Assembly (NCBI GenBank): GCA_022600935.1
Contig: JAHZJL010000302.1
Span: forward strand, 1 to 33,762
Source of the DNA: Gammaproteobacteria bacterium
Lineage (GTDB): Bacteria; Pseudomonadota; Gammaproteobacteria; Methylococcales; DRLZ01
Direction of reading: 5' to 3'
Length of the DNA stretch: 33,762 nt
Part shown: piece after piece, positions 27,080 through 33,762 of the stretch
Numbering within the stretch: the first letter of the stretch is position 1
Layout of the letters: each line of letters opens with the position of its first letter
Notes under the pieces: generated by a model
What the model saw: the letters and a program-made list of their open reading frames with translations, nothing else
What the model was told of the DNA's origin: nothing
Database searches by the model: none
Made by a program: the position numbers and the translations under genes

Positions 27080-28156
27080 TCAATGGACAACACCGAGCCG
27101 CTCACCAGCATAATCATCGTCCAGCACAGTTTCACACCAGGACTGGTTATCCAGATACCATTGCACTGTTTTACGCAGACCCTGACTGAAATTATGTTTT
27201 GGCCGCCAACCCAGTTGCTGTTCAATTTTCGACGCATCAATGGCATAGCGCAAGTCATGTCCCGGACGATCGGCTACGAATTCAATCAGATTCTGATGAG
27301 GACGATATTGTGAATCCGGAAGCATTTCATCCAGCAAACCACATAAAGTCTTCACCAGATCGATATTACTCATTTCATTGTGGCCGCCAACATTGAAAAC
27401 CTCTCCAGGTTGACCGTTAGCCAAAACAGTTTCCAGAGCTTCACAATGATCCTCGACAAACAACCAGTCACGAACATTGTCACCTTTACCATAGACAGGC
27501 AACGATTGACCCTTCAGAGCACGATGAATCATCAAGGGAATCAGCTTTTCGGGAAACTGGTAATAGCCATAATTATTGGAACAATTCGTAGTCAGGGTCG
27601 GTAAACCAAAGGTTTTGAAATAACAGCGTACAAAATGATCCGCTGCTGCTTTTGATGCAGAATAAGGAGAATTAGGTCTGTATTGGCTTTGTTCTGTAAA
27701 ATAGCCAGTGGCACCAAGAGAACCATAGACTTCATCGGTACTGACATGTAAAAACCGAAAATTCTGTTTGGCGTCTGGCTGCAGGTGACTCCAGTATTCG
27801 CGGGCACTGTTTAACAGCTCAAACGTACCCTCGACATTGGTTTTGATAAAAGCATTGGGGTTATCGATTGAACGGTCGACATGGCTTTCGGCTGCGAAAT
27901 TAATGATTGCATCCGGTTGATGAGTCTCCAGTAAATACTCGATCAGTTTACTGTCGCAGATTGACCCCAATACAAAATGATGATTCGGGTTATCTTCAAT
28001 AGACTCCAAGGTGGCCAGATGGCCGGCATATGTCAACGCATCCAGATTCACGACACGGGTATCTCCACGCTGAATCTGGCGCAGCACGAAATTACCTCCT
28101 ATAAACCCTGCACCACCTGTGACAAGAATTGTTTTCTTCCCAGTATCTCCCGACAT
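27080..28156 (-). CDS. rfbB: dTDP-glucose 4,6-dehydratase
   Basis: RfbB (RmlB) converts dTDP-glucose into dTDP-4-keto-6-deoxyglucose. The 358-residue SDR-family protein has the NAD-binding motif TGGAGFIGGNF, the FAAESHVDRSI region, STDEVYG, and the catalytic YSASKAAADH. A ribosome binding site (AGGG) is close to the ATG. It is first in the order rfbB-rfbA-rfbC-rfbD, so the full dTDP-L-rhamnose pathway is present. Confidence 0.97.
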   Translation of the reverse strand: MSGDTGKKTILVTGGAGFIGGNFVLRQIQRGDTRVVNLDALTYAGHLATLESIEDNPNHHFVLGSICDSKLIEYLLETHQPDAIINFAAESHVDRSIDNPNAFIKTNVEGTFELLNSAREYWSHLQPDAKQNFRFLHVSTDEVYGSLGATGYFTEQSQYRPNSPYSASKAAADHFVRCYFKTFGLPTLTTNCSNNYGYYQFPEKLIPLMIHRALKGQSLPVYGKGDNVRDWLFVEDHCEALETVLANGQPGEVFNVGGHNEMSNIDLVKTLCGLLDEMLPDSQYRPHQNLIEFVADRPGHDLRYAIDASKIEQQLGWRPKHNFSQGLRKTVQWYLDNQSWCETVLDDDYAGERLGVVH

Positions 28157-28281
28157 ATTTCCCTTATTTTAATGATGAATCGATTCGATGCTAAGCAACA
28201 GTCATACCCGTTAACAGCATATCAAGCTCTAGTTGCGTGTTCAATTACAATCATGTTATTCGTTCAGCTTTGTAGCCCAAA

Positions 28282-29076
28282 TTAACCCCGTTTCCGCGGC
28301 ATCAAGCCTTTTGACGGGTTATAACCCCAGATCGCAAGCATTAAAAATACCAGCAAAATGATAGTGACGAACAGTAATGCGCCCTGATTGAACTGTCCGT
28401 ATAACGCAAATCGAATCAGTTCAACCGCTTGGGTAAATGGATTATAACGCGCCAGCAGGGTCAACAACTCACTGGATTCCTGCATTTTCCATAATGGATA
28501 CAAGGCCGATGACAGGAAAAACATCGGGAAAATCACGAAATTCATGACACCTGCAAAATTTTCCAGCTGCTTGACCAGTGATGACAATAACAACCCCAGC
28601 GCACCCAGCATCAACCCACTGACAATCAGGGCCGGCAACACCCAAAGATACCCTGTCCAGGGTGCCTGTACATCATAAAACCATGCAATCGCCAGAAACA
28701 CATAGACCTGCACTATCGAGACAAACGTGCTTGCCAGTAATTTGCTGACCAGCAAAAACCAGCGTGGCAACGGACTCACCAGCAATACCCGCATACTACC
28801 CATCTCGCGGTCATAAACCATCGATAGAGAACTCTGCATGCCGTTGAACAATTGAATCATACCGATCAGACCCGGGGTGATATACACCTCATAGGGAATA
28901 TAGGTCTGGTAGGGCGGAATAATTGCGATTCCCAACGCAGAACGAAAACCGGCGGCGAAAATAAACAACCACACCAATGGTCTGACCAACGCTGCAAAAA
29001 AACGTCCGCGCTGGCTGAGAAAGCGCCATAATTCGCGATTGATAATACCGAATAAAGCCCGAAAATAATGCAACAT
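28282..29076 (-). CDS. ABC-2 type permease of a beta-propeller-linked transporter
   Basis: This 264-residue integral membrane protein of the ABC-2 family has about six hydrophobic helices and the family region SMVYDREMGSMRVLLVSPLPRWFLL, which occurs in ABC-2 export permeases. Its start overlaps the ATPase stop by one base. It resembles the permease of transporter sets found with PQQ-dependent alcohol dehydrogenases in pseudomonads and methylotrophs. The exported substrate is unknown even in those systems. Although it neighbours rhamnose genes, it need not be an O-antigen exporter, because its partner ATPase has no carbohydrate-binding extension. Confidence 0.87.
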   Translation of the reverse strand: MLHYFRALFGIINRELWRFLSQRGRFFAALVRPLVWLFIFAAGFRSALGIAIIPPYQTYIPYEVYITPGLIGMIQLFNGMQSSLSMVYDREMGSMRVLLVSPLPRWFLLVSKLLASTFVSIVQVYVFLAIAWFYDVQAPWTGYLWVLPALIVSGLMLGALGLLLSSLVKQLENFAGVMNFVIFPMFFLSSALYPLWKMQESSELLTLLARYNPFTQAVELIRFALYGQFNQGALLFVTIILLVFLMLAIWGYNPSKGLMPRKRG

Positions 29077-29837
29077 TATGCAACGCGCTGAGCGGTTGTC
29101 AGCATTTGAAACAATTGACCGACATCATCTGCCTGGAATTCCTCCAGTAACCCTGAAACAATGCCATCAGCGCAAATCCTGCCCTGGTGCAAAATGATCA
29201 AGTGGTCGTTCTCGTAAACCTCATCAATCAGATGTGTCGCCCATAACACGGCCAGGTTGTCTTGCTTTACAAGCTCATGCATGTGTTCGACAATCGCCTG
29301 TCGACTTGCAATATCAAGACCCACAGTCGGCTCATCCAAAAGTATCACTGATGGTTCATGCAGCAATGCCCGGGCAATTTCGACACGGCGTCTGTGCCCA
29401 CCATTCAACTGGCGAATTTTCTCCATGCGCCGTTCATACATACCTTGCCGTTTCAATTCCTGTTCGATACGTTGATGGGTTTGTTTGCGGTTTAATCCAT
29501 GAAGTGCGGCATGATATCGCAGATTCTGCAACACTGACATATCCATATCCAGTGTGGCCTGTTGAAACACCACGCCCAGGTCTGCCAGTGCCTTGTAAGT
29601 AGTTTTGGACAAATCACGACCATCAACCATAATCGAGCCAATCTTTGAGGCATATAATCGCGTCACCAGAGAAAACAGTGTACTTTTGCCAGCACCATTG
29701 GGGCCTAACAAAATCGTGCAACGACCTCGATGTGCTTGAAAACTGACATTATCCAGCGCAGTTTTTTTACCGTAGGCAAAACTCAGGTTATTGACTGTCA
29801 ACCCACCTGATGATGGTGTGGAATTCGAATCACTCAC
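29076..29837 (-). CDS. ABC transporter ATPase, PQQ-dehydrogenase-associated type
   Basis: This 253-residue ATPase energises the ABC-2 permease. Walker A is GPNGAGKS at 45-52, the Q-loop Gln is at about 92, Walker B is VILLDEP at 164-170, and the H-loop His is at 202. The ABC signature is LNGGH at 144-148 rather than the usual LSGGQ. As I recall, this variant occurs in the ATPases of the PQQ-alcohol-dehydrogenase-associated family. The start is GTG and overlaps the beta-propeller stop by four bases (GTGA), so the three genes are one operon. No C-terminal extension of Wzt type is present. Confidence 0.9.
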   Translation of the reverse strand: MSDSNSTPSSGGLTVNNLSFAYGKKTALDNVSFQAHRGRCTILLGPNGAGKSTLFSLVTRLYASKIGSIMVDGRDLSKTTYKALADLGVVFQQATLDMDMSVLQNLRYHAALHGLNRKQTHQRIEQELKRQGMYERRMEKIRQLNGGHRRRVEIARALLHEPSVILLDEPTVGLDIASRQAIVEHMHELVKQDNLAVLWATHLIDEVYENDHLIILHQGRICADGIVSGLLEEFQADDVGQLFQMLTTAQRVA

Positions 29838-30811
29838 TGAGCCGCAACCACACCCCAGGGAAAACGACCGACAGCAACAGATTTGGTCACTTTATGCTGT
29901 TCGAGATCGATGATGGAGATATCATGGCTGGCCCCGTTAGTCGTATATAAGCGTTTATTATCGGGAGAGAATGCCAGATTCCAGACCCGTTGACCAACCA
30001 GTAAATAATCCTTGATTTCATAGCTTTTGGCATCGATGACAGCGACACGGTTCGCCGGACCCAACGCCACATAAGCCCAACGCCGTTGAGCATCGATCAC
30101 GATTCCGACCGGCTGAATAGTCTCACGGGTTACGCCAGGAATTTTGAAGGTCAGTTTATGCTTAAGCTGTTTGCTGGCAACATCGAATACGGAAACACTG
30201 CCGCCGATCTCGGAGCTGACCCATAATTCCTGACTGTCAGCAGTAAACTGCAAAGCGCGTGGTCTGGTATCTACCAGCGTATTGTGAACAATGGTATGAG
30301 TCGACGTCTCAATCCAATGTACCATATTCGTGGTTTCAGACGCACTTGCAACCCACTTGTTATCGGCACTGACGGCAATACCTTCCGGCTCGACGCCGAC
30401 TTGAATGGTTTTTATCGCTTCAGCTTTTTCCAGATCGATCACAGTGACCAGATTGTCGTCTTCGTTTGAGACATACATTAAATTGCCTTTGCTATTGACT
30501 ACAAAGGTTTCCGGATCGTCACCTGACGGCAGAGTTTTCACAACAGTCAGAGTATCGCGGTCAATCACCTGAATCGTATCGTCATCACTCACAGCCACGT
30601 ACAACTGTTTCTGGTCAGCACTTAATGCAATCCCTCTGGGGCGACGTCCGATGCTGACTGTCTTTTTCAATTCACCAGTCTGGCCGTCAACAACAGCCAG
30701 AGTGTTATCCTTTTCAATTGTGACATAAACAGTGTCAGCAATGACGCAACCACTGAACACCATCAACAAGATTAAATTTAACAAGAATCTCATGAATACA
30801 TTACATCTCAT
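29834..30811 (-). CDS. Exported YVTN beta-propeller protein
   Basis: This 325-residue protein has an N-terminal signal peptide and then about seven repeats of the YVTN type (for example LYVAVSDDDTIQVIDRDTLTVVKTL and AVIDAKSYEI), so it should fold as a periplasmic beta-propeller. FSGC occurs at the end of the hydrophobic stretch but has Phe at the -3 position of the lipobox, so lipidation is uncertain; cleavage after VIA is the alternative. An ATG at 30793 gives a cleaner signal peptide than the ATG at 30811, and the start is undecided. It heads the operon with the ABC ATPase and permease and resembles the PQQ-associated ABC repeat proteins. Its ligand is unknown. Confidence 0.87.
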   Translation of the reverse strand: MRCNVFMRFLLNLILLMVFSGCVIADTVYVTIEKDNTLAVVDGQTGELKKTVSIGRRPRGIALSADQKQLYVAVSDDDTIQVIDRDTLTVVKTLPSGDDPETFVVNSKGNLMYVSNEDDNLVTVIDLEKAEAIKTIQVGVEPEGIAVSADNKWVASASETTNMVHWIETSTHTIVHNTLVDTRPRALQFTADSQELWVSSEIGGSVSVFDVASKQLKHKLTFKIPGVTRETIQPVGIVIDAQRRWAYVALGPANRVAVIDAKSYEIKDYLLVGQRVWNLAFSPDNKRLYTTNGASHDISIIDLEQHKVTKSVAVGRFPWGVVAAQ

Positions 30812-30900
30812 TATTGTTACTCAAAACCTGTTATTTGCAGACAACTGACAATAGACTATACTTCGGAGTTCTCTAAATTTTGCCAACTCACAAGATCTAT

Positions 30901-31704
30901 TCAAGTGGCATCATGACCCATTGCCGGCTCAAAGTTGACATAATCGTCCAGATAATGAACACCGCTTTCCAGGCCACCATTTGGATGTAAATTCAACCAT
31001 CGGAATCCAGGAGGAGTATCATCCAGGTTAAATGAATCGGACATTGGCTTAAATTGAACACAGGTTGATGGTGATCCCAGCAGGTTGACACCGTGTCGGA
31101 TCTGTTGAAATTCCTGATGGATATGCCCCCAGATGATTCCTTTTACCTGAATATATCGGTCAATTACATCGAACAACTCCTCAGCATTGTCAAGACCCAT
31201 TGCATCCATCCAGCGCGAACCTATTGGCACCGGGTGATGATGCAAACAGATCAATGCTGAATGCTGTGGATATTTATCAAGATGCTGTTCCAGTCGTTGT
31301 AACTGACGTTTGTCCAGATGGCCACTATGTGTATTAGGTATATAACTGTTCAGAAAAAACAATTGCCAGTGGTTCAGAACCACGGAGTCATCCACTCGAA
31401 CCGATTCAGAAACCAAGTGTTGTTTGAGTAGTTGCGGGTCGTCATGATTACCCGGAATGCAGAACACTGGAACTGCAACGTTTTCGAGAATCGACTTAAC
31501 ATTCAAATAGGCTTCCGCTTCGGCAAGATCGACGATATCACCAGTAAATACAACCAAGTCAGGTTTGTATCCCAATACACTTTTCATCACATGTTGTAGT
31601 GAGTGAAAGGTATTTAACCCATTCAACTCACGCGAAGCATCTGCAAAAAGATGAGAATCGGTTATTTGAATAACCCGCAGTGGTTTGGTATTGTCAGAAG
31701 GCAT
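30901..31704 (-). CDS. cpdA: CpdA-type 3',5'-cyclic-AMP phosphodiesterase (metallophosphoesterase)
   Basis: This calcineurin-like phosphoesterase of 267 residues probably hydrolyses cAMP to AMP. The metal-binding motifs are in order: ITDSHLF, FTGDIVD, IPGNHDD, LHHHPVPIGSRWMD and GHIHQEF. The WMDAMGL region is characteristic of CpdA among these enzymes. I chose the ATG at 31704; a TTG five codons upstream is possible, and neither has a good ribosome binding site. It reads away from cysD, and its stop is 89 bases before the beta-propeller start. The true substrate is not shown by sequence alone. Confidence 0.9.
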   Translation of the reverse strand: MPSDNTKPLRVIQITDSHLFADASRELNGLNTFHSLQHVMKSVLGYKPDLVVFTGDIVDLAEAEAYLNVKSILENVAVPVFCIPGNHDDPQLLKQHLVSESVRVDDSVVLNHWQLFFLNSYIPNTHSGHLDKRQLQRLEQHLDKYPQHSALICLHHHPVPIGSRWMDAMGLDNAEELFDVIDRYIQVKGIIWGHIHQEFQQIRHGVNLLGSPSTCVQFKPMSDSFNLDDTPPGFRWLNLHPNGGLESGVHYLDDYVNFEPAMGHDAT

Positions 31705-31776
31705 ATTACGATTGCACAACCCATTGATCTTGCGAATTGTATCACGATCATTACAACAAAGAATAAAGTTATCCGT

Positions 31777-31782
31777 TATAAT
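31777..31782 (+). promoter_or_regulatory. Perfect -10 box upstream of cysD
   Basis: TATAAT lies 75 bases before the cysD start. No good -35 is seen at 16-18 bases, which suits an activator-dependent promoter; cysDN operons are usually activated by CysB, but I did not identify a CysB site here. Confidence 0.5.
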
Positions 31783-31856
31783 ACTCAGTTATTTTTAAAA
31801 AACAGTTTTTTGATCTCTTACCCTTTAAACCCATCAGGCTGAAATCGACAGCAAAT

Positions 31857-32765
31857 ATGGATACAGAACGACTCACACATCTTAAACAACTCGAAGCTGA
31901 AAGCATCCACATTATCCGTGAAGTTGCAGCAGAATTTGAAAAACCGGTCATGTTGTACTCGATCGGCAAGGACTCCGCAGTCATGCTGCACGTGGCAATG
32001 AAGGCATTTTATCCTGGAAAACCTCCATTCCCGTTACTGCATGTGGACACCACCTGGAAATTCAAGGAAATGATTCGCTTCCGCGATCAACACGTGAAGA
32101 ATCTGGGCCTGGAACTGCTGGTCCACACCAACCAGGATGGCGTCAAACAAGGTATCGGGCCATTCACACATGGCAGTAAGGTACATACAGATATCATGAA
32201 AACTGTTGCCTTGAAACAAGCACTCGACCTGCATCAGTTCGATGCTGCGTTTGGCGGTGCACGGCGTGATGAGGAAAAATCACGCGCCAAAGAACGTGTG
32301 TATTCATTTCGTGATAAAAACCACCGTTGGGATCCTAAAAACCAGCGCCCTGAACTATGGAATATCTATAACGGACGCATTCAGAAAGGTGAAAGTATTC
32401 GCGTGTTTCCGTTGTCCAACTGGACCGAGCTGGACATCTGGCAATACATCTACCTGGAGGACATCCCAATTGTTCCACTGTATTTTGCCGACAAACGACC
32501 AGTCGTCTACCGTGACGGCACGTTGATCATGGTCGACGATGAACGTCTGCCGATGGAGGTTGACGAACAACCGATGATGAAGACAGTGCGCTTCCGTACC
32601 CTGGGATGCTACCCGTTAACCGGAGCCGTGGAATCCGAGGCCACCACATTACCTGAAATCATTCAGGAAATGCTGTTAACCACGACATCAGAACGCCAGG
32701 GCCGGGTCATCGATCACGATCAGGCCGCCTCGATGGAAGAAAAAAAGCGCGAAGGATATTTCTAG
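31857..32765 (+). CDS. cysD: Sulfate adenylyltransferase subunit 2
   Basis: CysD is the catalytic subunit of ATP sulfurylase, which makes adenosine 5'-phosphosulfate from ATP and sulfate with GTP hydrolysis by CysN. The 302-residue protein starts [20 protein letters not shown], as is typical, and has the PP-loop SIGKDS at 35-40. [15 protein letters not shown] and [12 protein letters not shown] are also conserved. The length is normal. cysN follows after 12 bases. Confidence 0.97.
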   Translation: MDTERLTHLKQLEAESIHIIREVAAEFEKPVMLYSIGKDSAVMLHVAMKAFYPGKPPFPLLHVDTTWKFKEMIRFRDQHVKNLGLELLVHTNQDGVKQGIGPFTHGSKVHTDIMKTVALKQALDLHQFDAAFGGARRDEEKSRAKERVYSFRDKNHRWDPKNQRPELWNIYNGRIQKGESIRVFPLSNWTELDIWQYIYLEDIPIVPLYFADKRPVVYRDGTLIMVDDERLPMEVDEQPMMKTVRFRTLGCYPLTGAVESEATTLPEIIQEMLLTTTSERQGRVIDHDQAASMEEKKREGYF

Positions 32766-32777
32766 GATACAGTCACC

Positions 32778-33762
32778 ATGTCACACCAATCAGATTTAAT
32801 CAGTACGGATATTAACGCTTACCTGCAGCAACATGAGCAAAAAGAACTCATGCGGCTAATGACATGCGGCAGTGTCGATGACGGTAAAAGTACGCTCATC
32901 GGTCGCTTGTTGCATGATTCAAAAATGATCTACGAGGATCAGCTCAGCGCCATCAAGTCAGACAGCGTCAAATCCGGCACCACCGGCAACGAAATCGACC
33001 TGGCATTACTGGTCGACGGATTACAGGCCGAACGCGAGCAAGGCATCACCATCGATGTCGCCTACCGCTATTTCTCCACAGCCAAACGCAAATACATCAT
33101 CGCCGATACACCGGGTCACGAACAATACACCCGCAACATGGCTACCGGCGCATCCACATGCGACCTGGCCATTATTCTCATCGACGCCAGATCGGGCGTT
33201 ATCACCCAGACCAAACGCCACAGCTATATCGCATCGCTGCTGGGCATCAATCACCTGCTGATCGCGATTAACAAAATGGATCTGGTTGATTTCAAGGAAT
33301 CCGTCTTCAACACCATCAAACAGGATTATCTGAATTTTTCAAGCGACCTCAACAAGACCAGTATTCAATTTATACCGATTTCGGCTCTCAACGGCGATAA
33401 CGTGGTCAACGCGAGCAACCAGACGCCCTGGTACCAGGGCGAACCGCTGATGCAAATCCTCGATACCATACAAATCTCATCAGACCGTAACTTCAATGAC
33501 GTGCGCCTACCTGTGCAATACGTCAACCGCCCAAATCTGGACTTTCGCGGATTCTGTGGCACCATGGCTGGCGGTATTATCCGCAATGGCGATGCAATCA
33601 CCGCCCTGCCTTCAGGACAATCCAGCCGTGTCAAATCAATCGTCACTCACGACGGTGAACTCGACCAGGCATTTCCACCCCAGGCCATCACAGTCACGCT
33701 CGAGGATGAAATCGACATCAGCCGCGGCGATATGATTGTCCATTCAGACAACCTACCCCACG
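32778..33762 (+). CDS. cysN: Sulfate adenylyltransferase subunit 1 (partial, cut at window end)
   Basis: CysN is the GTPase subunit of ATP sulfurylase. About 328 codons are present before the window ends with no stop. Visible GTPase motifs are GSVDDGKST at 31-39, DTPGH at 110-114 and NKMD at 165-168, and the EF-Tu-like second domain has begun. The ATG at 32778 has AGGA upstream of it. Whether the gene ends as CysN or continues into a CysC (APS kinase) fusion cannot be seen here. Confidence 0.95.
   Translation, partial: MSHQSDLISTDINAYLQQHEQKELMRLMTCGSVDDGKSTLIGRLLHDSKMIYEDQLSAIKSDSVKSGTTGNEIDLALLVDGLQAEREQGITIDVAYRYFSTAKRKYIIADTPGHEQYTRNMATGASTCDLAIILIDARSGVITQTKRHSYIASLLGINHLLIAINKMDLVDFKESVFNTIKQDYLNFSSDLNKTSIQFIPISALNGDNVVNASNQTPWYQGEPLMQILDTIQISSDRNFNDVRLPVQYVNRPNLDFRGFCGTMAGGIIRNGDAITALPSGQSSRVKSIVTHDGELDQAFPPQAITVTLEDEIDISRGDMIVHSDNLPH

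Noticed and set aside
28282-29837. ABC permease and ATPase as a Wzm/Wzt O-antigen exporter
   Set aside because: The ATPase lacks the C-terminal sugar-binding extension, and both genes overlap with a beta-propeller gene, which fits the PQQ-associated set better.
1-33762. CRISPR array, tRNA, rRNA or insertion sequence
   Set aside because: Reading through all intergenic regions showed no spaced repeats, cloverleaf-like sequence, transposase motif or matching terminal repeats.

Overview
The window looks like ordinary chromosome of a gammaproteobacterium with moderate GC content. This is judged from gene content (BamB, YfgM, PilF, RuvAC, ExeA/GspB) and from the order ndk-rlmN-pilF-hisS-yfgM-bamB-der. 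No phage, insertion sequence, CRISPR array, tRNA or rRNA was recognised. I cannot name the genus.

Layout. 1-663 has no convincing gene; it may hold a decayed P-loop ATPase remnant. 664-1188 (-) encodes a six-helix membrane protein of unknown function. 1496-8321 (-) is a tight seven-gene housekeeping operon covering nucleotide balance, rRNA/tRNA methylation, pilus assembly, histidyl-tRNA synthesis, translocon and outer-membrane assembly factors, and ribosome assembly. 8641-12207 carries a CNNM/CorC-type transporter (+), a double-FHA protein (+), RppH (-) and a HAD phosphatase (+). 12244-15301 (-) holds a secreted or periplasmic protein of unknown role, an SLC13 permease with RCK_C domains, and TusA. 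15596-17531 (+) is yebC-ruvC-ruvA without ruvB. It converges on a threonine aldolase (17557-18624, -).

18685-30811 (-) is the accessory part, centred on the cell surface. It has three genes for UDP-2,3-diacetamido-uronic acid synthesis (WlbA/WbpB-, WbpD- and WbpE-like), the ExeA/GspB pair that helps the type II secretin cross peptidoglycan, and the complete dTDP-L-rhamnose set in the order rfbBACD. Upstream of these is a three-gene unit: an exported YVTN beta-propeller, an ABC ATPase and an ABC-2 permease. It resembles transporter sets usually found beside PQQ-dependent alcohol dehydrogenases, but no dehydrogenase is present here. The two sugar gene sets suggest a lipopolysaccharide or exopolysaccharide containing rhamnose and diacetamido-uronic acid, but no glycosyltransferase, polymerase or flippase lies in the window.

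30901-31704 (-) is a CpdA-type phosphodiesterase. It is divergent from cysD-cysN (+), the ATP sulfurylase operon, and cysN runs off the right edge.

The most interesting items are the orphan beta-propeller/ABC-2 unit, the double-FHA protein, the unknown membrane and secreted proteins, the rearranged rodZ/ispG and ruvB neighbourhoods, and the possible pseudogene at the left edge. None is clear evidence of a wholly new system.
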